Source: a virus
DNA length: 33,441 nucleotides
Strand: one strand, 5' to 3'
Virus record (IMG/VR): IMGVR_UViG_3300038701_000613
Location: 1-33,441 of that record
The notes beneath the pieces are model-generated. The model had not been told where the DNA came from. It saw nothing but the letters and a program-made list of their open reading frames with translations, and ran no database searches. Within the stretch, counting starts at the first letter, position 1; every line of letters starts with the position of its first letter. Position numbers and translations under genes: made by a program. Of this stretch, positions 7,953 to 16,211 are shown piece by piece.

Positions 7953-9230
7953 TTAAGTCGTTTCTAAACTTGCTTTATCAGTAGCAAATGTACCTTTAAC
8001 AAAAGCAGTTCTATCGTTGTTCTTCACATAACAAACACCTCTCCACTCAGCGCGGATAGTTTTGTAGTTCTTAACAAAGTTATCAGCGTTGTAACCGATT
8101 TCGATAGTAATACCTTGCTTAGTAAGTACGTTCGCTTTAGTAAAATCCCCAATCAAGTAAGTACCAGCAGTTACTACTGTACTTTCAATAATTGGAATGC
8201 CATCTAACATCAACATACCAGCGCTTTCTACAAGTCTATCAACATAACGCTTATCAGTAGAAGAAACCTTGATTAACTTTAACTTAGCCACATCAATAGG
8301 GTTCATCATAATAGCGTTAGGTACAGACTGGTCTGCAACCTTAATCTGAGTAGAAGCCGCTACTAATACGTCAATCTCATTTGCATTATCTACAAATCCT
8401 ACTAAATCAGAAGGTGCGCTAAAAGCCGTAGCAACCGTGTAAATACCGTTTAAGTTAGGAGAGTTACCATCACCGCTATAAATACCGCTTTCAACCGCTT
8501 TCAACAATTCTCTAGTAAGTTCGTTGTTAATTTCAGCAGCCATGTAGGAAACATCGTCTAACATCTCATCGGTAACAGTAATGTACGCAGTTGTTTTCTC
8601 AACTTTCTGAGAACCTACCGTTAAATCAAAATCAATTTGATTCTTAGCACCACCCTCAGCAGTTTGACCAGCAGAACCGTCTTTGTTAGCTTGATAAACC
8701 CACTCAACTAAGTTTGAACCGATTGAACCAGTAGATACTAGGTCAAAGATTCTTACTTGGCGAGAAGCAACCGCATTAAGTCCGGGCACTCTAAATGCTT
8801 GAGGTACTTGGCCAGAAGTTACGTTATTGTCGATAGACATATCCCCAGCAGCTTTAACTGTGAACTTTACGTTATCCTGTGCGCTAGAAGAATACTTCAA
8901 TTTACTCAATCCCTCTTGCTTGTCTGATAAAGACTTAACAAGTGCAGCAGAAAAAGATTCTTCTTTAATAGTATCAGCACTTTTCTTGTCAGCGATTTTC
9001 TTAGATTCCTTTTTCAACAAATCTTTCAAAGCATCGTACTGCTCTTTTCTTTGGTCTGCTAACTCAGACTTCAATGCAGCAATATCTTCCTTAGATGCTT
9101 TATTCTCAATCTTAGCAGTCAACTCCGCTTCTCTTTTCTCATTGTACTCATTGTAAAGTCCTGCCTGCTCGTTTGCAGAAAGTCCCTCTAATTCTACGCC
9201 TTTTTCGGCTAAAAATTCACTAAATTTCAT
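7953..9230 (-). CDS. Major capsid protein, HK97 family, with N-terminal scaffold region (425 aa)
   Basis: The first 110 residues or so are a charged coiled coil (K, E, A, L), matching the delta/scaffold domain that HK97-type capsid proteins lose on maturation. From about residue 130 comes the HK97 fold: a GQVPQAFRVPGL segment, a RQVRIFDLVSTGSI segment leading into the E-loop region, an ETTAYITVTDEMLDD-like helix start, and a C-terminal strand region (YLIGDFTKANVLTKQGITIE). Length is usual for the family. The protease gene ends 11 bp before this start, and a strong terminator follows, which suits a highly made structural protein. Confidence 0.93.
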   Translation of the reverse strand: MKFSEFLAEKGVELEGLSANEQAGLYNEYNEKREAELTAKIENKASKEDIAALKSELADQRKEQYDALKDLLKKESKKIADKKSADTIKEESFSAALVKSLSDKQEGLSKLKYSSSAQDNVKFTVKAAGDMSIDNNVTSGQVPQAFRVPGLNAVASRQVRIFDLVSTGSIGSNLVEWVYQANKDGSAGQTAEGGAKNQIDFDLTVGSQKVEKTTAYITVTDEMLDDVSYMAAEINNELTRELLKAVESGIYSGDGNSPNLNGIYTVATAFSAPSDLVGFVDNANEIDVLVAASTQIKVADQSVPNAIMMNPIDVAKLKLIKVSSTDKRYVDRLVESAGMLMLDGIPIIESTVVTAGTYLIGDFTKANVLTKQGITIEIGYNADNFVKNYKTIRAEWRGVCYVKNNDRTAFVKGTFATDKASLETT

Positions 9231-9241
9231 TGTGTTTAATT

Positions 9242-10099
9242 TTAAAGTTTACTAATCAATTCAAAATATGACGGCTTACGCTTTTGAGTGTCTTTGGACG
9301 GCTCACTGTTATAAGTGTCATCTAACTGTTTACAAATATTATAAATCTTTTCTATATCATCAATATTATCTATAAGGTTTTTTAATGACTCCTTTGCCTC
9401 GTTCTTGTTTTGGTTATCATCATAGATACCCGTTAACACGTTGCTACCCATTAGCACCGCGCTTGTTTCCCTTAATTTAGCCTCACTAACCACAAAGAAA
9501 TAACCTTGCTTTTCTGCCGCTTCTGGATTCCCTAACATTGGTAAAACCTTGTTAAATAGCTTAAATCCTTCTTCCTCCTCTCTATCGTCAACCGCTAAAT
9601 CTATCTTAACGTATTGCATACCTACACTATGTTGAGTAATTCTGCCGTTCTTATAATCCTCAAATATTACGGGATTTCTAGCCTTTTCTATTTTAACATC
9701 ATGTACTAACGCATAAGTGCTTCCCATTTTAGGCAATCCTAATTCCTCCCACATCAATTGCTTTTCTACGCTTGAAAGTATTTCCCCTACCTTTGCGGTG
9801 GTTTCAAATTTATGATCGTGCAAAAAGAATGGCTTTACCTCTTTAATAGACTTATTGAATATACCTTTAACATGAACGTCACTATGAGAATCTAACCAGT
9901 TGTATGTATTGGCCACAATCTTTCTATAAATTACATCCTCTTTGTCTTTGGGTAGTATTCCTTTTTCAGCGTTTTCCTCTGGCTTAATTATCTTAGGCTC
10001 AACAACACTAGCAATAGAATGCTTAACATTGTACTTTTTAAGCTTAATTATCTCGTCCTTTTGCTTAATAACACCCTTTATCTTATCCTTTCTTTCCAT
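9242..10099 (-). CDS. Prohead protease, HK97 gp4/S78-like (285 aa)
   Basis: The protease core is at about residues 65-170. H94-D95-H96 in PFFLHDHKF matches the usual histidine motif, and H157-S158-V159-G160 (QHSVGM) matches the catalytic serine motif of phage prohead proteases. The N-terminal 50 residues are K/E-rich and the C-terminal 100 residues are an acidic, N/K-rich tail that may act as scaffold. It lies between portal and capsid genes, the canonical order. It would cleave the capsid coiled-coil domain during maturation. The start overlaps the preceding 39-aa gene by 17 bp. Confidence 0.87.
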   Translation of the reverse strand: MERKDKIKGVIKQKDEIIKLKKYNVKHSIASVVEPKIIKPEENAEKGILPKDKEDVIYRKIVANTYNWLDSHSDVHVKGIFNKSIKEVKPFFLHDHKFETTAKVGEILSSVEKQLMWEELGLPKMGSTYALVHDVKIEKARNPVIFEDYKNGRITQHSVGMQYVKIDLAVDDREEEEGFKLFNKVLPMLGNPEAAEKQGYFFVVSEAKLRETSAVLMGSNVLTGIYDDNQNKNEAKESLKNLIDNIDDIEKIYNICKQLDDTYNSEPSKDTQKRKPSYFELISKL

Positions 10100-10202
10100 C
10101 TTTTATAATTAGTTTGCCCGTTTCAATAGCTTTCTTTTTAGCTTTTAACTTATCCTTAATAGCTTTTATCTTTTCCATGTATTCTTTTTCTTGTTCTAGC
10201 AT
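10083..10202 (-). CDS. Small lysine-rich helical protein (39 aa)
   Basis: A short frame between portal and protease genes starts at 10202, two bases after the portal stop codon, and ends inside the protease start region. The product is almost wholly helical and K/E-rich (EKIKAIKDKLKAKKKAIE). No family is recognised. Tight packing with both neighbours and absence of any other coding frame here support it as a real gene, perhaps a capsid assembly accessory protein. Confidence 0.5.
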   Translation of the reverse strand: MLEQEKEYMEKIKAIKDKLKAKKKAIETGKLIIKDGKKG

Positions 10203-10204
10203 AG

Positions 10205-11419
10205 TTATTTATTGTCTGTGCTTTGTTTTACGATTCCTAGTTCTAACATTAACGCCCTTATATCTTCGTCCGTCATGTTTTCGATAAATTTATTGGCTAT
10301 TAATGGAGATAATGAACCTAAAACATTTGCAACATTCCTATTAAGTGCTTCTATTTCATCTTTGTTTACTCTCAATTTGTAACTAGCCCCAGTTATAGAA
10401 TTATACGGTGCTAATATTTCTTTTTGCAATGATTCCTTTATTTTGTCAAATAGAGGTAATACGGCATCCGTATATAAAGACCTGTTAGCCTCTTCGTAGT
10501 TTGCGTGTGTCCTAGACTGATAATCATTAAACAATAATGATGGCACACCAAAGGCATTACATATTGATCGCACGTGGTTAAGTCGCATTTCAACTACTTT
10601 CAAGTCGTTTGCGCTCATTCCTATCTGCGTAAATTCAGAAGCTTTTTCCAGTATCTCTACTTTGTTAAACTTTTCAGCACCACCTGTAAGGGTGGCAAAT
10701 GCGCTTCTTATTTTTTCTATTACCTTATCTGTAAAACCTAAAATAGAAGCATCCCCTGTTGCACCTTTTGGACTAATAAATCCTGCAATACCTCTATTTT
10801 CTAAAAGTACTTTTTCTGCTGTGCTTCTGTTATTCTCAGATAATACGGTATTCCATACGGACTGCAACGGACTTATGTATTCTGTATGGTAGTCGTTTTC
10901 TAAGTTATGATTATCTATCAATATTAAATTCTCTGGCGACAATCTTTCAGACTTTGACCCGTTGTATAAGGTATAATATTCGGGCTTCTCAAAGTAACTG
11001 TATTTTTTTTGGCTAGGAAGAACCATTTTACTATTAAGTGTCCATAGTTCGCTAGGTAGCATTTCTATATCTTCCGACCTTTTGTAAATATACGCCCTAC
11101 CATACACTAGAATATTTTGTACTATCCTGTATATCTCTGCGTTGTAATCCCGCTTAATATTCCACTCACTAAAAAACCAACTATAAACCTCATCAGAAGT
11201 ATCTACTGGCTCACCGTTATTAGTTATGGTTAAGGGTAAAGAAGCTACGAGGCTCGCCAACCTATGAACGACGGCATATACGTCCTCGTTAGTCAACCAA
11301 CCTTTAGTTAGCAAATCTTCTTCGCTTATTTTCTTGTAAGTGGCATTTTCCGTTAAACTTATGAAGTTTAGATTCGTGCCGCTTTTTATAGAGTCAATTT
11401 TTGTCTGGAGTACATTCAC
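10205..11419 (-). CDS. Portal protein, HK97 family (404 aa)
   Basis: Family features are present: an early LTKGWLTNEDVYAVVHRLAS segment, a P-L-T-I strand, an IYRIVQNILVYGRAYIYK segment for the stem region, and a central VVEMRLNHVRSICNAFGVP helix with downstream LFNDYQSRTHANYEEANR. This is the usual pattern before the portal crown. It lies between TerL and protease genes. The 66-bp upstream gap is strongly AT-rich and may hold a promoter, although no exact consensus box is seen. It forms the ring at the capsid vertex through which DNA passes. Confidence 0.9.
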   Translation of the reverse strand: MNVLQTKIDSIKSGTNLNFISLTENATYKKISEEDLLTKGWLTNEDVYAVVHRLASLVASLPLTITNNGEPVDTSDEVYSWFFSEWNIKRDYNAEIYRIVQNILVYGRAYIYKRSEDIEMLPSELWTLNSKMVLPSQKKYSYFEKPEYYTLYNGSKSERLSPENLILIDNHNLENDYHTEYISPLQSVWNTVLSENNRSTAEKVLLENRGIAGFISPKGATGDASILGFTDKVIEKIRSAFATLTGGAEKFNKVEILEKASEFTQIGMSANDLKVVEMRLNHVRSICNAFGVPSLLFNDYQSRTHANYEEANRSLYTDAVLPLFDKIKESLQKEILAPYNSITGASYKLRVNKDEIEALNRNVANVLGSLSPLIANKFIENMTDEDIRALMLELGIVKQSTDNK

Positions 11420-11485
11420 AATATAAAGATATAAAAATTATCTATTTTAATTTGTGAATTTATAAATTTTGACTATAACATACAA

Positions 11486-12685
11486 CTATGCGTTACTTAG
11501 CTTGTAATATTTAAGAACGTATCTTATAGGGTCTATAATGTGGTTATAATTATCTATCGCGACTTCCCCTCGCTTATCCAACCACTTATAGTGATTTAAT
11601 TCCTTCACTAAATTAGAAGATTTGTAAACGCTTATTGTGTAGTCTTGTAGAGATCTAATGCCTACAACTACTTTATCTTTATGCAAGCATGGAATGGCAT
11701 TAAATCCAGCTTCCTGCATGGTCATTATCATTGATATATCTGCGTTATCGCAAATGATTAAATCATCTTTACTACAATATGCACCTACTAAATCAACTAT
11801 ATTTGTCGGTGTTAAGTTTGATTGATACACTAAATTTTGAGCGTAGAGCCTTTCATCTTTTATGGCTATCTTAGTTAAAGTAAAAGGATCTTTGTAACCC
11901 CAATCTATGCCGTATATTACTGTCAAATCTTCTGGCCACTCCTCTATTATTTCCCAATTCTCAAATATCACTCCCTCCTCTTTTTCTTTCCATGCACCTA
12001 AATAGTTTTCTTTGTACCATTCTGGGTTATTTTCTTTTACCTTTTTAGCTTTTTTTATAAAAGAATCTGAAAGGTTTTTAATATTGTCAAGGTAGGTAGT
12101 ATGTATCTGTTCAACTTCTGGGTGTCCGCTTATGGTTATTCTATGCCCGTCTACCTCTATTTGCTTTGGGTTGTTTTCTACCCATCTATTATAGATAAAA
12201 TGCTCTTTGCTACTAGGGTTTTGTATCCAAATAACTCTATTTTGTTTTAAGGTTGTACGTATGGAATCGTCTATTGTATCAAAGGTTTTTTCGTCTTGGA
12301 AATCTTCGCCCTCTTCTACTACAAAGGTAGTAACGCCTGCCAATGACTTTAAATTAGCTTTCTGGCTGTTGCTCGATGCTTTGATACCCCTAAACCAAAT
12401 AAAAGAGCCTGTACGCTTATTGTAAATATCTTTAGACGTTACATGGAAATGCTCTTCTACTCCTAGCCTTTCAATATGTTGTATAAATTCGGGGATGATA
12501 GAAGTTTCGGCTGAGGTCATTGTATAACGTGTGAATAATACCCCATGCCCTTTCTCATAAGTTAAGCGCAATAGAAAATCGGTAATACCAAACGACTTAC
12601 CCGAACCCCTGCCGCCTGTAATTAAAAAATATCGTTTATCGGAGTAGTATAGCGGCTTGTATTTCTCATTGATTTTTATTTCCAT
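11486..12685 (-). CDS. terL: Terminase large subunit, PBSX/Terminase_3 type (399 aa)
   Basis: The ATPase Walker A motif GGRGSGKS is at residues 24-31. Walker B with its catalytic Glu is at 118-128 (FVVEEGED). The C-terminal RNase H-like nuclease is marked by GIDWGYKDP (Asp261), LIICDNAD (Asp313) and IDPIRYVLKYY (Asp385), giving the three metal-binding acids. The length is normal. The protein packages DNA into the prohead with the portal. The start is one base after the stop of the ATP-grasp-like gene. The candidate small subunit lies 3.5 kb upstream, an unusually wide separation. Confidence 0.95.
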   Translation of the reverse strand: MEIKINEKYKPLYYSDKRYFLITGGRGSGKSFGITDFLLRLTYEKGHGVLFTRYTMTSAETSIIPEFIQHIERLGVEEHFHVTSKDIYNKRTGSFIWFRGIKASSNSQKANLKSLAGVTTFVVEEGEDFQDEKTFDTIDDSIRTTLKQNRVIWIQNPSSKEHFIYNRWVENNPKQIEVDGHRITISGHPEVEQIHTTYLDNIKNLSDSFIKKAKKVKENNPEWYKENYLGAWKEKEEGVIFENWEIIEEWPEDLTVIYGIDWGYKDPFTLTKIAIKDERLYAQNLVYQSNLTPTNIVDLVGAYCSKDDLIICDNADISMIMTMQEAGFNAIPCLHKDKVVVGIRSLQDYTISVYKSSNLVKELNHYKWLDKRGEVAIDNYNHIIDPIRYVLKYYKLSNA

Positions 12686-12686
12686 G

Positions 12687-13370
12687 TTAATACATATTAC
12701 TCAAGCAATCTGCATAACGATTATAAAGCCATTCAAAGTCTTTGTTATTGCATATCCTAAATATACCAAAATCATCTGTGCCCCCTGCCATGTTGTTAAC
12801 GTCAATAATATATGGCCTATCTGTTATCATTACGTCTAATTCACATAGTTGAACGTCAAAGCATTCACAAAACCTATTTATGCACTCAATCTGAACAGGT
12901 GTGAAAACATCTGTTACCTCATAGTATTTTGTTTCTTCTGACTTCCAACCGAAACGATCATTAACAGGCTTCTTTTTCTCTATAACAAACCTTGCTTCAT
13001 TAAACACAAAAACCCTATGTTCTAGGTAGTAATTACCTTTCTTAGTGTCCAGCATCATTTCGTAAACCCTATTAGGTTTAGGGGTTACTGGCTTAGCCCT
13101 TATAAAACCATCATGCTTTGCTTGTAAATTAGACTTATCTACGTACGGTAGTCGGTAGCTTATAGGGTTGACCTTTTGTGAATAACCGAACGCGGCAAAC
13201 ATACAATTCTGCACCTTTTCTTTACTAACGTCGTAACAACCTTTATTCCACTTAGTATTTATTGGCTGACCAAACGTGTCGAAGTTCCAATAGATAGAGC
13301 CTTCTGGCGCATAATCTAAAAAATGGCCTAACCTACTTTGTTTAGTTATTTCACATGGAGCACCTATCAT
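12687..13370 (-). CDS. ATP-grasp-like protein (227 aa)
   Basis: The C-terminal half carries a run that matches ATP-grasp ligases: YLEHRVFVF at residues 115-123, then CELDVMITDRPYIIDVNN at 176-193. Asp179, Asp190 and Asn192 occupy the positions of the metal-binding acid, acid and asparagine. The N-terminal half is shorter than in full RimK or carboxylate-amine ligases, so the protein may be a reduced or divergent member. It starts 4 bp inside the preceding membrane-protein gene and ends one base before TerL. A role in ligating amino acids to a protein or small molecule is possible but unproven. Its placement within the packaging operon is odd. Confidence 0.6.
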   Translation of the reverse strand: MIGAPCEITKQSRLGHFLDYAPEGSIYWNFDTFGQPINTKWNKGCYDVSKEKVQNCMFAAFGYSQKVNPISYRLPYVDKSNLQAKHDGFIRAKPVTPKPNRVYEMMLDTKKGNYYLEHRVFVFNEARFVIEKKKPVNDRFGWKSEETKYYEVTDVFTPVQIECINRFCECFDVQLCELDVMITDRPYIIDVNNMAGGTDDFGIFRICNNKDFEWLYNRYADCLSNMY

Positions 13371-13966
13371 TTCAACTTAACATTTCTAATCTTAATGTAG
13401 TAATTTTCTTGGCTTGGAATTTTGCCCCCGTGGTAAGGGTTATGTATGTACCCTATCCATGCGCGTTTTTTTAATGCGCATTTACCTTTTCTCCATTCGT
13501 TGGTCTTTTGATACCCGAAAAAAGATTTGTTTCTTTTTCTTTTGCGGTAAGTGTAATAGTAAATATTTGCCCATCCGTTAGTATTGCTAAAACCTAAACG
13601 CGATGAATCAAAGCGCGGAATAATATTAGACAATCCGAAAACCTTATTGATTTGCCCTTCATCTTGCTGCAATGCCTTTTCATCAATGTAGTATTCAAAT
13701 TCAATTTCCTTCTTGAAGAAGAATAATTTAATATTCAAGCCCCTTGCGTAGTGCTTCCCTTTCATTATCCAGTAAGTTCTATTACTTGGAATAAAAAGCC
13801 AATGATAAATTGGAGCTATTACCATGTATGAGAATAGAAAGCCAAAAGCAACTCCGAAAAAAGCGTATGTTATTACCGTTGTAATGTTGGTAGGTTCTGC
13901 ATAGGATAGAAATATCAACGCCCAACCTATGGCAATAATCGAATAGAATAGTAGTTTTTTGTTCAT
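13367..13966 (-). CDS. Membrane protein of unknown function (199 aa)
   Basis: Two hydrophobic segments lie at about residues 5-22 and 28-55, followed by a basic, aromatic soluble domain of about 140 residues rich in K, Y, R and N. The positive-inside pattern would leave the C-terminal domain in the cytoplasm. Both ends overlap neighbours: its ATG overlaps the stop of the 51-aa gene and its stop overlaps the start of the ATP-grasp-like gene. The three genes are therefore likely co-translated. No family is recognised. Confidence 0.55.
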   Translation of the reverse strand: MNKKLLFYSIIAIGWALIFLSYAEPTNITTVITYAFFGVAFGFLFSYMVIAPIYHWLFIPSNRTYWIMKGKHYARGLNIKLFFFKKEIEFEYYIDEKALQQDEGQINKVFGLSNIIPRFDSSRLGFSNTNGWANIYYYTYRKRKRNKSFFGYQKTNEWRKGKCALKKRAWIGYIHNPYHGGKIPSQENYYIKIRNVKLK

Positions 13967-14118
13967 GATTTTTTCTTTTCGTTTACTAATTTACTAACAA
14001 TTTGAGATCTACTTGACCATCCTTGTTTTTCTTTTACTGGATGGCCTTGCTCATTTACTTTAATGTAGGTGTTTATTCCGCTTTCTCGCTTTGTTTTTAA
14101 TTTCCAATTATCTTTCAT
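13963..14118 (-). CDS. Small basic protein (51 aa)
   Basis: The ATG at 14118 opens a short frame rich in K, N, S and Q, whose stop overlaps the next ATG. The segment QGWSSRSQIVSKLVNEKKK could be a short helix pair. Its start and leader are nearly identical to those of the 79-aa gene at 18800: 37 of 38 bases upstream match. This implies a shared control or recombination boundary. No family is recognised. Confidence 0.55.
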   Translation of the reverse strand: MKDNWKLKTKRESGINTYIKVNEQGHPVKEKQGWSSRSQIVSKLVNEKKKS

Positions 14119-14153
14119 AGTAACAAATTTGATATGGTTATTACACGGTTGTT
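14116..14153 (-). repeat. 38-bp leader repeat, copy 1
   Basis: Thirty-seven of 38 bases match 18798-18835. Each copy covers the start codon of a leftward gene and ends at a cassette-type AAC boundary. The segment upstream of each copy is unrelated: a TTTTACAAC element here and GCCACATAAC there. The shared part contains a sequence one mismatch from TAnnTTTG, so it may be a promoter. Confidence 0.85.
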
Positions 14154-14251
14154 GTAAAACATAGGCGGCTGTTCATCCGTACTTGAAGTCACAATCTGTG
14201 ACCACTGTTTCTGAATAAACGCTATACCTCACCGCCTACGAATTTTACAAC
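14151..14251. repeat. 101-bp imperfect palindrome, ORF-less cassette-like element
   Basis: The outer arms are GTTGTAAAA (14151-14159) and TTTTACAAC (14243-14251). The inner arms are TAGGCGG (14162-14168) and CCGCCTA (14232-14238). A third hairpin, GTCACA-ATC-TGTGAC, sits at 14188-14202. The ends match a 29-bp element at 19774-19802 that lacks the interior. No open frame of note is inside. It is bounded by GTT and AAC like the gene cassettes. Confidence 0.75.
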
Positions 14252-14291
14252 AAAGAATATAAGTAATGCAGTCGCTTGGGTCGCCTAAGCC

Positions 14292-14373
14292 AATTAACAC
14301 TCGTTGGGCTATACAGGTGCACCTGCCGAATGATACTGTATGAACTGCACTACTCATATTCAAAACGTTACCA
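14292..14373 (-). other. Degenerate attC-like segment after the 114-aa gene
   Basis: On the - strand it runs from a GGTAAC box, just past the gene's stop, to GTTAATT. Internal pairing comes from ATACAG/CTGTAT, with the perfect 12-bp palindrome CAGGTGCACCTG (14314-14325) in the loop. The start AACGTTTTGAATATG resembles the start of the attC-like site at 26073 (AACGTTGTGAATATG). The matching GTTACC box expected at the head of the cassette was not found. Confidence 0.45.
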
Positions 14374-14377
14374 AACA

Positions 14378-14722
14378 TTAAATAGGCTCGGTAAAACAAT
14401 CTTTAGTAATCACGTAATTATCATCTTCACATATCCACCAATCACCGCACCACTCATAAACAAGTACCTTTTTACCAGCATACTTTCTTATAAAATCTCC
14501 ATCATCTTCTATATTGTAGTGTTTATCTACACTATTAAGTAAAATGTTTTCTAAATCGGGACTTATCAAAACAAGTTTAGGTTTTCCTAAAACGTTCTCT
14601 AATTCAGAATAAGAAAAACGTTTGGTAACACTAAATAAACCCAATAAAAGAGTTTCTGCATCTCGTTCAGTTATCATACCTTCTTCAAGGTCTTGTGCTA
14701 TTTTTAAAATTTCTATTTTCAT
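14378..14722 (-). CDS. Hypothetical acidic protein, possible cassette gene (114 aa)
   Basis: The frame from 14722 encodes a soluble acidic protein. Its N-terminal helix (ILKIAQDLEEGMITERDAETLLLGLF) resembles a short helical domain, and a C-terminal beta segment has KKVLVYEWCGDWWICED. It lies alone between a 310-bp non-coding gap and attC-like sequence, with no overlap to other genes, unlike the tightly packed structural genes. Function is unknown. Accessory cargo is the best contextual reading. Confidence 0.55.
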   Translation of the reverse strand: MKIEILKIAQDLEEGMITERDAETLLLGLFSVTKRFSYSELENVLGKPKLVLISPDLENILLNSVDKHYNIEDDGDFIRKYAGKKVLVYEWCGDWWICEDDNYVITKDCFTEPI

Positions 14723-15032
14723 AATCTTTTACTGTATTTATTCTTAACGTTATGGTGCATTAAGAAATGTCAACTGTCCATAATATTTTCATATCTACTA
14801 TATCAATCCATTTTTCAGTTATAACACATTCACAATCTAAATGAGAATAAAAAGCTTTTGTAACTTAATAAGTTTACTTTTTAAACTCAGAGTCAATGTA
14901 TTTGTTTACAATTTCATTTTTTATACAAACCCTTATTAGTAACAGAAAAAACCCTTGCAAAGCTAACAAGGGCAACAATCATTATAAAAAAATCCGTTTG
15001 AAGTAAAAGAACGTCTGTGCTTTGATTCTAAT
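14723..15032 (-). pseudogene. Gap with decayed coding remnants and a terminator
   Basis: No intact gene is visible in these 310 bases. On the - strand an open stretch at about 14758-14877 ends in WTVDIS and stop but has no usable start. Another frame just upstream ends in YIDSEFKK and stop. Together they look like the frameshifted tail of a lost gene. A CTTAA...TTAAG inverted repeat with GCACCATAAC lies at 14743-14764, and the terminator of the phosphoesterase gene occupies 14945-14973. Confidence 0.35.
14945..14973 (-). terminator. Rho-independent terminator after the metallophosphoesterase gene
   Basis: On the - strand CCCTTG and CAAGGG pair around a 9-base loop, followed by TTTTTT. It lies about 60 bp beyond the stop at 15033. 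Confidence 0.8.
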
Positions 15033-16211
15033 TTACAAAAAATAATGAGTCAAACTGGCAACTTGCCCAAATTCTTTACTGTGTATTTTCCCCTCGATGG
15101 CTTTAGGGCTTACATAACCATTTTTATGATGATATGAATCTGTGCCGCTTGGCGAGCGAATGTACTCAACTGTTACGCTATTAAAGTCCTTTCCTGCTGG
15201 TGTCCATTTCTTTTGCTTGTGATGTAGGTGGTGCAAGTACCAATATCTAAACTTACTTTTACTCCACATTATCGGCTTTTCTTGTGCCATTAACAATGGT
15301 AGCTTATCAAAGCTAGCCCCGTCCCCATGAGTTAACCCTATTAAACTGCTACCGTACAAGAAGTATTTATAATGGTTAATTGATACGTCAAATGTAATAT
15401 TCGGGTGGTTGTGGTAGTAACAGTAAATCGAATCGGCTAACATAAAGCCGCTCATGTAGTCATGGTTGCTCGGGCAATGAACTATGTGAACATCAGCAAT
15501 ACCCACTAAAGTATTCACACAATCAATATAAAGGTTTCTAGCTTCTAAATAATTTTCGTACCAATTACCCTCTGTATCTTGAGGCGTTCCTTTAGTTGTG
15601 CTTCTTGTGGTGTTATCCGTATGTAACACATCGTTACCAATGACAAATAATACCTTGTCAATGTCATAGCCATTAGCTTTGTGTATAACACCTTGAAGCC
15701 CCTCCAACGCCCTTTCTTTAGCTTTTACTACATTATAACTACCGCCCTCTATTTCACTAGCGTATTTACCTAAGTGCAGGTCGGCAATATCAATAATAAG
15801 GCAATGAGGGTCTTTTATTTTATCCCTTTTTAACTTGGTAAAGGTAGGCGCGTACCCTTTGGCGAACTCTCTAAAGTCCTCCATCATTTTATCAAAGGTT
15901 ATAAGATTTTTAGTTCTTACCTGTGCGCTTATATTCTTATTTTTAAGCCAAACTATACCCGTATCTGGTAAATCCTCTAAGTTAAATTCTTCCGCTACCT
16001 TTTCCCTTATCTCTTCGTTGCTTTCGTTACTAGGATTGTAAGTTATATTCTTATTAATGTACTTGCGTATTCCTCTGGGGGTTATATCCACTTTCTTAGA
16101 AGTAATATACTTATGTATGTAGCTACTACTCTTACCGCTTTCAACCATTAACTTAATTTCCTCGTAGTATGGCTCTAAGCAACTTTTCGCACCCCTTTTA
16201 TTACTTTTCAT
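15033..16211 (-). CDS. Calcineurin-like metallophosphoesterase with N-terminal DNA-binding-like region (392 aa)
   Basis: All metal-site motifs of the family are visible: D144-L-H146 in IADLHLGK, G192-N-D194, N249-H-D251, H295-G-D297 and a C-terminal HHLHH cluster at 327-331. The N-terminal 55 residues have a repeated-helix, basic pattern that could be a helix-turn-helix. The start overlaps the small terminase candidate by 11 bp. Phages often carry such enzymes near terminase or recombination genes, where SbcD-like nuclease or nucleotide phosphodiesterase roles are proposed. The substrate here is not known. Confidence 0.82.
   Translation of the reverse strand: MKSNKRGAKSCLEPYYEEIKLMVESGKSSSYIHKYITSKKVDITPRGIRKYINKNITYNPSNESNEEIREKVAEEFNLEDLPDTGIVWLKNKNISAQVRTKNLITFDKMMEDFREFAKGYAPTFTKLKRDKIKDPHCLIIDIADLHLGKYASEIEGGSYNVVKAKERALEGLQGVIHKANGYDIDKVLFVIGNDVLHTDNTTRSTTKGTPQDTEGNWYENYLEARNLYIDCVNTLVGIADVHIVHCPSNHDYMSGFMLADSIYCYYHNHPNITFDVSINHYKYFLYGSSLIGLTHGDGASFDKLPLLMAQEKPIMWSKSKFRYWYLHHLHHKQKKWTPAGKDFNSVTVEYIRSPSGTDSYHHKNGYVSPKAIEGKIHSKEFGQVASLTHYFL

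Noticed and set aside
14162-14238. Possible tRNA (7-bp acceptor-like pairing TAGGCGG/CCGCCTA, 77 bases long)
   Set aside because: No T-arm with GGTTCGAATCC-like sequence, no convincing D-arm, and the inner stem (6 bp, 3-base loop) is not an anticodon arm on either strand.
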